A stretch of 64,000 nucleotides of DNA from Tolypocladium sp. Sup5 PDA-1 (lineage: Eukaryota > Ascomycota > Sordariomycetes > Hypocreales > Ophiocordycipitaceae). The notes below the pieces were generated by a model. That model was not told where the DNA came from, did no database searches, and worked only from the letters and a program-made list of their open reading frames with translations. A program made the position numbers and the translations under genes. The stretch lies in the NCBI GenBank assembly GCA_000750105.3, contig JPHH03000061.1, positions 124,001-188,000 of the forward strand, in the 5' to 3' direction. The first letter of the stretch is position 1; each line of letters starts with the position of its first letter. This document shows positions 21,935 to 31,891 of this stretch, piece after piece.

Positions 21935-21962
21935 CAACCGCAACCGCAACCGCAACCGCAAC
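21935..21962. repeat. Hexanucleotide microsatellite (CAACCG) about 4.7 copies
   Basis: Perfect tandem copies of CAACCG run from 21935 to 21962, in non-coding DNA. Confidence 0.85.
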
Positions 21963-22640
21963 ATCCGACTCTAATGCTAGCGCAAGGTGATTGAAGTTGG
22001 CTTCAGCGCCTGTGACTCTGCTGAGAAATGAGGAACGGGTTGGAAATCCAATCGACAGCGGCCGCTGATGGCGGCAGGAAGCCGGGCATAGGCGGACATA
22101 GTTGGTCTTCATCAGCCATGACAGCCACGGCGGTGGAATCACAGCGACCGCTACGTCAGTGCTCAGTGAAGGAACAGTCATCGCAGCGACGGATTAAAAA
22201 TCCACCGCTCGGAGAAACGAGCTCTCCAGGCCGCCGTGGCGCGGCGCCAGGGTGAAGCTTCGAGCCCGGCGCAGGCGTGTTGCAACCCACCGAGGCCGCG
22301 GCCGGTGTACCGCGAGACGCGAGGGTACCTGCTGGGCGCGGCGAGGCTCGCCTGGGCGTCGCGTACCGCATGCGGCGCTGAGACACGGACGGGGCGGCGG
22401 GAATCATGGAGTTTGGCTGGCTGGGCCTGAGCCTAACGTCGCCCTCGGATTTAGTCAGCGGCATTGCGGAATGTCCACGGCGGCGCACGCCCGCTCGCAC
22501 TCACACGCGCACCCCGACCGGGTTTCTAAGCCCACCACCACCCTTACGAATAGGCACCCCTGCTCGTCGCCGAGGCGTCGTGCTGCTCGGGTCCGCGTGC
22601 GCAAAGTCCGCTTAGCGGCGTGCGAGTGCGTGTGCCGCTG

Positions 22641-22670
22641 CGTCGTCGTCGTCGTCGGCGTCGTCGGCGT
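22641..22670. repeat. CGT/TCG trinucleotide tract
   Basis: Near-perfect cgtcgtcgtcgtcgtcggcgtcg repeat of 30 bp in non-coding DNA, about 390 bp upstream of the Ecm13-like start codon. Confidence 0.8.
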
Positions 22671-23055
22671 CCCGGATGCAAGCTGCTGTCAGCCCGAGTT
22701 AAAAGAATCCGGATCCCCCCCCGATCCTCACGACATGCCTCCCCCTTATTCCAAACCATCCAACCAACCAACAACCCACCACTAAGCAAGCAGACAACTG
22801 TTTCAACTGCAAACGCCTTTAATTGCCTGCATGACAACAAGTTTGGCTACATACCGCCTCCAGCACCTCATCTGCCCAGCCGCTCCCATCACCGCCTAGT
22901 CACAGGCACCGTTTCGGCATCCCTGTAACGCACACCGGCTATCCGCAATCGGGCGCGCTGCCTTGACTCACCACGATCCACCCCCGGCACCACCAACAAG
23001 CCAAACCAAACTCCTCACCTCTTTTTTAAAGCCGGCTCCGCCCTGCTTTTTTACA

Positions 23056-23775
23056 ATGTCGACCACAGCAGTTGCACGACCTCAACCAGCCTTCCATTCT
23101 GGAAACCCCCTCATCCGATCCGCCACCAAGAAGACCATGTCCATCACCCAGACCTACTACCTGGCCCACAAGGCCCGGGCCAAGCTCTCTCGCGAGGCTG
23201 CCCAACCCGATCACGACCTCCGCCTGCTCGTCGGGCACGCCAACCTGCTCGACTCCCTGATGCTTGAGCTCGCCGACGCCGAGCGGGAGCAGGAGCGGTG
23301 GTTCAACCAGTCCGTCCGCGGCGCCAGCAAGACTCCCGACCGCCGCGTCCAGTGGGCGGACCGCATCGTCGAGCAGCCCGAGGAGGAGTACGACTCCGAC
23401 TCGTCCGACTCCGACTCCGACTTTGACTACGAGGAGGAGGACGTTGAGATGACCACTGCCGTCTCCGGCCGGACACCCGTCTACACCGCCAAGTCGACTC
23501 AGCTCGACGAAGAGGAGATGGGCGACGACCTCGAGGAGGACTACGCCCAGCTCGAGCTCGTGCGGACACCCTCGCACTCGAGCTCACCCCCCGAGCTGAT
23601 CGACCACGACTCGGAATCCTCCGACGACGAGTCGATGCCCCCATCGCCTGCCGATGCCGCGCTGCTTTACAACGAGAAGGAAGCCAAGGCGGAACAGGAT
23701 TCAATCTACGACGAAGAGTACTACGTCTCGCGGCGGAACCCCGCAGCTCTGGTATCGGCCATCTCGGTCTACTAG
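23056..23775 (+). CDS. Ecm13/YJR115W-like protein
   Basis: A single exon of 239 residues starting MSTTAVARPQPAFHSGNPL. Residues about 30-75 hold the conserved part: ITQTYYLAHKARAKLSREA and HDLRLLVGHANLLDSLMLEL. This pattern recalls the Ecm13/YJR115W family, whose biochemical role is unknown. The rest is acidic and Ser-rich: a DSDSSDSDSDFDYEEEDVE stretch (about 112-130) and SDDESMPPSPADAALLYNE near the C-terminus, likely disordered and phosphorylated. There is no membrane segment or signal peptide. The unusually long gene-poor upstream region suggests complex regulation, as seen for nutrient- or stress-responsive genes, but that is inference. Confidence 0.65.
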   Translation: MSTTAVARPQPAFHSGNPLIRSATKKTMSITQTYYLAHKARAKLSREAAQPDHDLRLLVGHANLLDSLMLELADAEREQERWFNQSVRGASKTPDRRVQWADRIVEQPEEEYDSDSSDSDSDFDYEEEDVEMTTAVSGRTPVYTAKSTQLDEEEMGDDLEEDYAQLELVRTPSHSSSPPELIDHDSESSDDESMPPSPADAALLYNEKEAKAEQDSIYDEEYYVSRRNPAALVSAISVY

Positions 23776-26339
23776 GCGAATCCTCTTCATGAATCTTCAC
23801 CTGCTCTACTTGGTTTTTTTTTCTTTCAGCAAAGCGACGGCATAGCAAGGCGTTATTTACAGACATGATACCTCACGGGCATTTTACGGCGGGCAAACGG
23901 GGTAAAAAGCGATTTCATTTATGTTTCATTATTATATCAAAGGTCACCACTCAGAAGGGTATACAGTACATTGTTCATGGGACATACACGGAAGGCGATG
24001 AGGAATGTTTCAGGAACGGATGCTTGAGGCTGCCGCTCCCGGGTTCTCAAATGAGTTGAAACCAAGGTTGAGCGGCGGGGATTGACTACTGGGCAATTAG
24101 ATAGCTACTACTCAGGGCATTGCCCCTCGAATTGAACAGAGTCGATTGAAACTCATCTCACATTCTGTCTTCTATTACATGACCAGTGCTCGAGCTCATT
24201 ACATGTTGTGACTTTTTCTGCAGCCATCGTGACTGTTCGGTGTTGGTGGAGTGCGGGACACCGCGTTGGAAAACCGGGGCGACATCGGGATCGGCATGAA
24301 TCATGGCCGACAGACTACAGCAGAAAAAAGAAAAACCGGGCAGAAAAAGTGACAGCCGCCCCACCCGGACTCGGCGGCTCGGACTGCGCCCGCGGCCCAC
24401 GGGCGTTGCGGTACGTACCTGGCCAAGCCTGCTTGCCCTTGATTCATCAGCCGAGCGAGGCAAGCGAGGGTGTGCGGGCGGCAGAGCGAGCGGGCCAATC
24501 AGGGCCCGCAACCCGGGCGTGAACGTGGTCACGTCAGCGCCTGCTGATGTGATCAGCAACAGGGCGGCGTTTGTCATCGGCGGGTTTGTGTCTGCACGCC
24601 TCTGACAAGGCGTGCTCGTGGTTGCGCGCGCGCCCTGCTTTGACATGTTGAGGTGCCCACGCTTGTTGGCGTTGGTGTTCTGTCGCTTGTGGACTTGGCG
24701 GACTGGACAGATTGCATGCGCGCGCGACCCATGTGCTCCTGAATGGAACAACGCCGAACGCTGCGGAAGGGCGGCGCGGCGTTGGTTCGGGGCCAGAGGG
24801 GGTTCTCGGGGTCCGGGTGGGAAGAGACACCCGGATGGGGGCAGGTGCGTGCAGGTGCTGTGCAGCACAAAGCATTGTTTGTGCAGGGGGAACGACTCGG
24901 GCCCGTTGTACCCGGATGGTTGCGGCTCGCAAACCCCACGGCGACGGACCTTCGTTCAGCTGCACAGGACTGCGAAGACAAAGTAAAATGAAGAATGGCA
25001 TTGTTTTCATGCGAAAGCTATTAACTGAGAGCGGGTGCGATGCAGGGGAAAGGCAACGTCAAGCTGAGACCCGCGCCACGATGCAGGTCCACCCTGCTTT
25101 GCTTTGCTTTCAGACGGGATGAATGAATGGCTCTGTTTCGGATGGAGACGCAAAGGGGGAAAGCATGCACGGCGTTCCGGATGACTTTTACAAAGGAGTG
25201 CCGCGTGATGCCGGTCCCTGGATTGTGCATGCGGACAGCCCGGAGTACCCATTCCGCAATGAGCCTCAAGACATGCCAATCTCCCGAACTGTCTCACTGC
25301 TAATCGACATTCTGCATGATCAAGTCATGCAACCGTCTTCTTCAATTCAAGACACAGAGGATGTTGTTACCTGACGAGCTGCCCCTGGTCACAGGATCGT
25401 GAACGTGCCCCGCCAGAGCCGGACAGGCTGCCGAGGCGAGCGGACCGGGGTTCGGAGATCGACACAGCGACTTCGCCCACGATTCTTGGATCGCGAAATC
25501 GTGGAGTGGGATCCACACGTATGCATCGATGTTCGCTTGGCGTAGAGGCTCAAGTTGGCTGGCCGTTGTCGGACCTTGAGGCTGCCTATTGAGATCACGA
25601 GGTGACTCTGCTGTACTCGTAGGTTCACCACCATCTGTACCCCGGATTGTGGCTCAGTGGCTGCCCTCTGAGGCTACCGATCACCGGTGACTCTTCAGCG
25701 AGCATCATCCAGTTCAGACGGCGTTACGTTTGGACTGGGAATCCGAACTCCCAGCTAGGGACATGAAAAACGTAGCTACACGAACAAGTTGATTGGAATA
25801 GTTCTCAACATGGCTTCAGCCGACGTGACAGTGCCTGCTCTGGACCGTGACGATGCCACTCTGTCTCAGGACCATCTCTGATCATCCTCGGCCATGGCCC
25901 ATGGCACAGTGGAGCCCTGTCCCGTGCAGCCCGCGTTGTCAATCACCGATGAACCCCGGATCGAAGCATTGCTCTCTCCGCGGCTGGTGCCAGCGAACCA
26001 GCCGTCCCCATCTCCGCTATCGCACTGCCGTATCGAGGACTAACGAGGAGCCGGCTCATCCGGACTTAACTGGGCTCTTGAAGCCGGGGAATCTTACTCA
26101 TCGGCTGCAGCATCCACCGGACCCCGTAGCGCCGGCGATTCGGAATTTACAGGTCTGGTGCTCCGAGCTGCCGTTGTTGGACCCCTGCACTGGGGCACGC
26201 ACCACACCAAACCACGTGCTACGTCATGCCGGGCACTTGATTTTCGCAGAGCCAGCCCCGGCACGGCATCAGCTCTACGGCCGACGGAGGCCAGCCCACG
26301 TCGACGCGCCTTCGCACCACGCATCTCCTCTCCTCCACC
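23776..26339. other. Intergenic region between the Ecm13-like gene and iba57
   Basis: 2.6 kb without a supported gene. A 264-residue plus-strand ORF (25847-26641) overlaps iba57 in another frame and has no domain character. The 3' UTR of the Ecm13-like gene occupies the AT-richer first 200 bp. Confidence 0.4.
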
Positions 26340-27521
26340 ATGAGCGGCCTTGCGAAGCGTGTGCTCGTCGCTCCCCGGAGCAGCGGCCTCGTCTGCCCCA
26401 GCTGCCGCCTGCTCCAGCGCCGCCAATTCGCAAGCTCGGGCTCGACCGCATCGCCGCCGAAGCCTCCGCACTCCGGACTCGCGGCCCTGCCCTCGCGCGC
26501 GCTGTTGTCCGTGTCCGGGCCCGACGCTGCCAAATTCTTGCAGGGCATCATCACGGCCAACGTGTCGCAGCCGGACGGGCTACCCCGGACGGACGGCTTC
26601 TACACGGGCTTCTTGAACGCGACGGGGCGGGTGGTGCATGATGTCTTCATCTACCCCTTCCAGGGCGGCTCTGGGGTCCCGGCCGAGGGGGATGGGTTCT
26701 TGATCGAGGCTGATGCTGCTCAGATGAGCAGGCTGGCCAAGTACATCAAGCGGTACAAGCTCAGGGCCAAGGTTGCGGTGCGGAACATCACCCCCGACGA
26801 GGCGACTGTGTGGCAAGCCTGGGATGACGCTGCTGCTTCGGAGCTCAACCCCACGGCCAATGGGTCCAGGATGGTGTTGAAGGATCCCCGAGCGCCCGAG
26901 TTGGGCTACCGAATACTCCAGCTCAACAACAAGACCCCGGAGGTGGATATGGAGACGAGCACCGAGGACGCGTACACGGTCCGCCGCTATCTGCAAGGCG
27001 TACCGGAGGGCCAGGACGAGATCCTACGAGAGCAGGCCCTGCCGCTGGAGAGCAACATGGAGCTGATGAACGGCATCGACTTCCACAAGGGCTGCTACGT
27101 CGGGCAGGAGCTCACCATCCGGACCAAGCACCGCGGCGTGGTCCGCAAGCGCATCCTGCCGTGCATGGTCTATGAAAAGGACAAGGCGGCGCCCCCGACG
27201 CTCACGTACGAGCCCGAGTGCGACTCGCCCGAGCGCCTGACGGCGGACATGATCCCCGGCGAGACGAGCATCGGGCGGTTCGGCAAGCGCGGGCGCAGTG
27301 CGGGCAAGTGGCTCCGCGGGGTCGGCAACATCGGCCTGGGGCTCTGCCGGCTGGAGATTATGACGGACGTGGTGCTTCCGGGGGAGCAGGCGGCCGCGAC
27401 GTACACGCCCGACGACGAGTTCGTGCTTGAATGGGGCGAGGAGGAGAGCAAGAGCGGCGTCAAGGTCAAGGCGTTTGTGCCGCAGTGGCTGCGGCGGGGG
27501 TTGAGCGAGTCGCAACGTTGA
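26340..27521 (+). CDS. iba57: Mitochondrial iron-sulfur cluster assembly factor Iba57 (CAF17 family)
   Basis: A single exon of 393 residues. The N-terminus is basic with Arg and Ser (LAKRVLVAPRSSG ... LLQRRQFASS), a mitochondrial targeting peptide. The body is a folate-binding YgfZ/GcvT-like domain starting ALPSRALLSVSGPDAAKFLQGI, with the diagnostic CAF17 motif KGCYVGQELT containing the conserved Cys (about residue 252). Iba57 works with Isa1 and Isa2 in making [4Fe-4S] clusters for aconitase-type and radical-SAM enzymes in the matrix. The insertion of about 30 residues between RKRILP and the C-terminal domain is usual in fungi. An 11-bp tandem repeat begins immediately after the stop codon. 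Confidence 0.94.
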   Translation: MSGLAKRVLVAPRSSGLVCPSCRLLQRRQFASSGSTASPPKPPHSGLAALPSRALLSVSGPDAAKFLQGIITANVSQPDGLPRTDGFYTGFLNATGRVVHDVFIYPFQGGSGVPAEGDGFLIEADAAQMSRLAKYIKRYKLRAKVAVRNITPDEATVWQAWDDAAASELNPTANGSRMVLKDPRAPELGYRILQLNNKTPEVDMETSTEDAYTVRRYLQGVPEGQDEILREQALPLESNMELMNGIDFHKGCYVGQELTIRTKHRGVVRKRILPCMVYEKDKAAPPTLTYEPECDSPERLTADMIPGETSIGRFGKRGRSAGKWLRGVGNIGLGLCRLEIMTDVVLPGEQAAATYTPDDEFVLEWGEEESKSGVKVKAFVPQWLRRGLSESQR

Positions 27522-27576
27522 CGGAGCGTGTACGGAGCGTGTACGGAGCGTGTACGGAGCGTGTACGGAGCGTGTA
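27522..27576. repeat. Five perfect 11-bp tandem repeats (CGGAGCGTGTA) abutting the iba57 stop codon
   Basis: Five exact copies of CGGAGCGTGTA follow the TGA at 27519-27521 with no gap, so they form the start of the iba57 3' UTR. The unit length is not a multiple of three. Confidence 0.9.
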
Positions 27577-28526
27577 CGTACTTGTACGAAGTAACTGTGT
27601 CAATCTAGAAAGGAATACATTCCTATCATCTTCTCTGCAACTTTTACATCTACGCCGTGAACTTGGGAGGCTGGTCGAGTGGTCGCGGTATCTGCCCTAA
27701 AAGCGTTTAGACGCCTGTAAGCGCCAGCGGCGCCTTGCCTCCAGCGGCCCGCCGCATGAATGTGGAGTGCAACTACACAGTCGGGCGCCGAAGCTGCAAG
27801 GCCCCTGGCTCTCACAGTTCTGTATTCGTACTCGTGGTTCATCACGCGTTCATGGGGATGGAGGACAGCCTGAGAGGCAACAAGGCAACGGCTTCGGTCA
27901 GTGCGACCAGCGGGTCAGCCGCAGCCGAGAGATATGACCCCTCCGGGCGACAGCTGAAGCAAAAGATGGCGGACGGGCCTATGGCTGCGGATGCGCCGTC
28001 GTCGTGAGGCTGCCTGGAGATGAGATTGGACGGCCCCTGGGGGCTGGCGCGGACACGCCGTACGAGAGCGAGCCCCAGGGGGGCACGGGGGAGCCATGAG
28101 GGGGGCGAAATCCAAGTCTCCAAGTCTCCAAGTCAAATCCTTGGCCTTGCAACCAACGCGTTGTACTTTGGCGATTGGGGCGTAGCGGCAGATTCGGTCG
28201 GGTTAGTCCGTACGAAGTACTCCGTAGACCCTGTAGCATTCCCGATTTAGCATGTAAATGGCTGCATCGCTTCCTCTGGCCACCACCGAGAGGTTGGTGG
28301 ATGAGCCTCGTAAGCTGGCCAAAGTCTCATCTTATAATCTCGGGGCCTCGTATGTCAACCCTTGGCGTCCCTCACCTCACTTCTCTCTTCGGCACCGGGC
28401 CTCCAGAGCACGGCTGCTCCCGCCCGACTGCGCCACCTCGAACGAGTTGGAACCCTGTTCCTCCGGGAACCGAAAACCTGAACCCCGTCGAGACAACGAG
28501 CAACGCGGCGCGCGCGCGGGACTCCG
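27577..28526. other. Intergenic region before the DUF2235 gene
   Basis: About 950 bp with no gene. It holds ggcctcc-like duplicated text (aagtctccaagtctccaagtc, 28112-28132) and a tactccgta nonamer at 28218-28226. Confidence 0.4.
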
Positions 28527-30381
28527 ATGGGGTGGCAACGCGGAGACGAGATGGTGCGCGCAAAGAAGCGGCTCATCGTGTGCTGCGACGGCACCTGGAT
28601 GAACAGCGACTACGGCTTCGTCAAGCCGGGCCTGCTGAGCGGCAAGGGCGGGCTGCAGGTGCCGTCCAACGTGACGCGCATATCGCGGTGCTTCAAGCGC
28701 AAGTGCAGCGACGGCACGCTGCAGATCATCAACTACGAGTCGGGCGTCGGGAGCGGGAGCGGCGTGCTCGACAACGTCACCGGCGGCGCGTTTGGCTCCG
28801 GCCTGGCCGAGGTGAGTGATGATGCTGCCTCCCCTCGACTCCTCTCGACTCGGGGAGAATCAACGTACCTTGACTGACACCCTCGAAGCGGGTTCGCGTG
28901 GCGTACTCGTACCTGTGCGCCAACTACAGAGACGGCGACGAGATCTTCCTCGTCGGCTTCTCGCGGGGCGCCTTCACCGCCCGCTCCGTCGCCGGCATGA
29001 TCGGCAACCTGGGCCTGCTCACGCGTGAGGGCGTCGAGCACTTCTACCCCATCTTCAAGGACATGCAGAACTGGCACAACGGCGACTACGCCGACCCCTT
29101 CCCCAACAGCCCGTTCCGGGACAAGCCCAAGGGGCCGCGCGCGGCCGACGAGTACCGCGCGCGGCTGGCCAAGATGGGGTACACGCGCGTGGACCAGCAC
29201 AACGGCGACCTCATCACCATCAAGGCCGTCTGCGTGTGGGACACGGTGGGCAGCCTGGGCATCCCGCGCATCACGTGGCTCGAGAAGATGGGCATACGGC
29301 CCTCCAACAACGAATAAGTCTCCCCGCGCACCCCTGCCCCTTGTTGACTTGCTGGCTGACCATCTGTGAACGTACAAGTGGCACGACACGTCGTTGTCGG
29401 ACAAAATCGAACACGCGTTCCAGGCGCTGGCCCTGGACGAGACGCGCTCGCCGTTTAGCCCGGCCGTGTGGGAGCGGCCGCGGCACGCCAGGCTGACGAC
29501 CGACCTTAGACAGGTCTGGTTCCCCGGGAATCATGGGAACTGCGGTGGAGGCTGGGACGACCAGGGCGTCTCCAACTGCACTTTGGCTTGTACGTGCCAA
29601 GAGGATTTCTCCCTGCGCTCCGTGACGCCGATGTGAGCTGACAGTCGTCTCAGGGATGATGGACCAAATGGCCAGCGTGGGCGTCGAGTTTGAACGGACA
29701 TCTCTTGACCGCGTTATCCAGCAGTCTGTCGACTTTTACGAAACCCTTCGGGCCCGAAGCTCCAAAAGCGATCGCCGGAAACTGCAGAGGTGGGCCGTCG
29801 ACCAAGTCTACGAGAGGAATCACCCAGTGCGTCCGTGGGCGCTGGGCGCCATTCAAAAGGACATCAGCCTGCTCTTCAGGCTCTCGGGAGAGAGCACGAG
29901 GACACCGGGCATATACAGGCCAATAGACCCCAAGACGGAGCTCGACAAGGAGCGGTTCCTGCAGGACACCAACGAGAGCGTGCACAGCTCCGTGCGGGTG
30001 CGGCTCGCCTGCGAGGGCCTCGGGCTCAACGACCGGTCGGTGTGGACGTGCACAGCGCTGTCCAGCTGGCGGCTCAAGCGGGCGACCGTCGTGCGCGACC
30101 CGCCGCAGTCGCGTGCCCCGAGCCGGGCGCGAGGAGACGGACGCGACTACTACAGGGAAGAGCTGGAGGAGCGGTGGGTGTGGAAGTACGTCGGCGACCC
30201 GCGGGCTGCCCCCGAGGACCCGAACCAGAAGACCATGTGGGAGGAGCCTCTGGGGCCGTACGAGAGATATCTGCTGGACATATCGGGCGGGACGCCGAAT
30301 GTGTACGACTATGCCGAGAGGCGGGCTAATCGAAGCAAGAGGAGGAAACCGTCAGCACGGGGGAGGAAGCGTCCCTTCTAG
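28527..30381 (+). CDS. DUF2235 (Tle1-like alpha/beta-hydrolase) protein, one splice junction unresolved
   Basis: Exons 28527-28811, 28889-29314, 29379-29589 and 29654-30381 carry the whole family pattern. Exon 1: KKRLIVCCDGTW...QVPSNVTR. Exon 2: YRDGDEIFLVGFSRGAFTARSVAGMI with the nucleophile elbow GFSRG, and VWDTVGSLGIP. Exon 3: HAFQALALDE and GNHGNCGG. Exon 4 begins WMMDQMASVGV across a good 64-nt intron. The junction between exons 2 and 3 is odd: after PSNNE the genome reads TAA GTC, with no GT donor in frame, while exon 3 resumes (Y)KWHDT. If translation stops at that TAA, a 237-residue fragment without the C-terminal half results. Start could also be M at 28551. DUF2235 proteins are predicted serine hydrolases or phospholipases; the substrate is unknown. 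Confidence 0.75.
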
Positions 30382-30947
30382 AAGCGAGGGAGAGGATAGA
30401 AGAAGCCGCCGCAAGCTGAAAGAGTTGGCCTCAGACCGGCTGCGGACACTGCGTCGCCGGCTGCTGGCGACTTTTGTACCGCCGAGGGCGAATACATACA
30501 TAATTTAAATATAATTGCAAGACCGCGATGAATGTCTCTTCGGCTAAAGGTTGCGTTGCCATTCGTGTTGGTGATGTGAAAGTCGAGAGTAGTGGGAGAC
30601 TTGGAGCGGGTGCCTAAACAGGCGAGTCACGTGCTAGCCCAAGCACCCAAAATAAACCTTTCAACGTCGACCTTCAACCTCGAGAGCGTGCTTCTTACAA
30701 GACATTCCACATCGCGATATTCATCTTGCGCTGTTTTCTCTTGCCTGATGTCCCTTGGTTGCATCGGCGCTCTCCTCGTCAAGGGGGACTCAATTTTTTT
30801 TGCTTCAACAACCTCTCAATCGCGCCAGGCCGCCGACCTTCACATTCACTCACTCTCATCTGCCATCGCGAGACACTCACCTTTACCTCCATACCGAAGC
30901 CAACACCACTCCTTTGAGTGCTGAAGCGCTGCCGCGCGTCCGCCACG
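30382..30947. other. Intergenic region, promoter of the J-protein gene
   Basis: About 570 bp: the AT-rich 3' UTR of the DUF2235 gene (around 30485-30515), then CT-rich leader DNA with a poly-T tract (30791-30799) before the start at 30948. No gene is seen. Confidence 0.4.
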
Positions 30948-31775
30948 ATGAGCGACGACAACAAGGACCTGCTGCGGTTCGCCACCGAGTACGCGGACCA
31001 AAATGTCGACCTCTACGACCTCCTGGGCGTCGACGCCCTCACCTCCAAAGAAGACATCCACCGCGCGTGGCGCAAGCGCTCGCTGAAATATCACCCCGAC
31101 AAGGCCGGCGACAAGTTTGACGCCTCGAAATGGGAGCTCTTCGAGCGCGCGCGCGACGTCCTGTCCGACCCCAGCGCGCGCGCCGCCTACGACCAGGCCA
31201 GCAAGGCCAAGCTGCTGCGCAAGCAGGAGCGCGAGGCCATGGACAAGGAGCGCAAGAAGTTCGCCGACGACCTCGAGGCCCGGGAGGGCGCGGCGATGCG
31301 TTTGAGGCTGGAGAAGGAGCAGCGCGACCGCGAGGTGCTCCAGAAGGAGAGGGAGCGGCTGGCCGAGGAGCAGCGCATGCGCAACGAGGAACAGCGGCGG
31401 CAGACGGAGGCGGCGCAGGAGATGGAAGACCTGGCCGAGGCGAGACGGCGGCTGAAGGAGAAAAAGGACGAAAAGGCCCGGAAGCGGCAGGCGAAGGAGT
31501 CGATGAAGGCGTCGATAGGCGTCAGCAAACCAGTCGGTCCGGACAACGGCGCCGTCAACGTACCAGGAGACTACATTGCGAATCTCGGCGACGTCAACAA
31601 AAAGTACTGGGAGCTGGTGTGCGACAAGCTGCGAGCGGTTCAGGCGGTGCGGAACCTGCAGAAACAAGCAGCGGCAGCGGAGGAGCTGCAAGAGGCTGAG
31701 GAGGGTGTGCAGGAGGCGCGAAGAAGGATACACGAGGCGGAGGTCAAGTATCAGCGCGAAGCAGCGGCTTTCTAA
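30948..31775 (+). CDS. cwf23: J-domain protein of the spliceosome (Cwf23/DNAJC17 type)
   Basis: A single exon of 275 residues. The J domain occupies about residues 20-85: VDLYDLLGV, RKRSLKYHPDKAG with the HPD triad, ELFERARDVLSDPSARAAYD. It is followed by a long highly charged coiled coil (about 90-195, Glu/Arg/Lys/Gln-rich) and a C-terminal helical region. Lack of a Gly/Phe or zinc region makes it a class C J-protein; order and length match Cwf23/DNAJC17, a splicing co-chaperone. The C-terminal RNA-recognition motif found in some DNAJC17 members is not evident here. The start MSDDNKDLL fits the family. Confidence 0.85.
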   Translation: MSDDNKDLLRFATEYADQNVDLYDLLGVDALTSKEDIHRAWRKRSLKYHPDKAGDKFDASKWELFERARDVLSDPSARAAYDQASKAKLLRKQEREAMDKERKKFADDLEAREGAAMRLRLEKEQRDREVLQKERERLAEEQRMRNEEQRRQTEAAQEMEDLAEARRRLKEKKDEKARKRQAKESMKASIGVSKPVGPDNGAVNVPGDYIANLGDVNKKYWELVCDKLRAVQAVRNLQKQAAAAEELQEAEEGVQEARRRIHEAEVKYQREAAAF

Positions 31776-31891
31776 GATACCCCGGCGGACATGCACACAA
31801 CTGAGAGGCAGGATACTCTCAGTGCATGCCCTATTATGAGACTACTTTTTGCCATTCAGGCTACAACCTTTTCAGTTTGCCCCGGCCCCCG

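Larger units (their letters stand above)
18685..23055. other. Gene-poor 4.4-kb region upstream of the Ecm13-like gene
   Basis: Many short ORFs on both strands but none with domain character or a plausible exon chain. It contains a CAACCG repeat (21935-21962), a GTC/CGT trinucleotide tract (22641-22670), and a C/A-rich leader-like stretch (22720-23055) next to the downstream start codon. It could hold a long promoter, a long 5' UTR or a non-coding transcript. Confidence 0.4.

Noticed and set aside
25847..26641. 264-residue plus-strand ORF upstream of and overlapping iba57
   Set aside because: Different frame from iba57, Pro/Arg/His-rich composition and no motif.
27668..27740. tRNA-like A box (tggtcgagtggt)
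   Set aside because: No B box or T arm at the right distance and no acceptor stem pairing.
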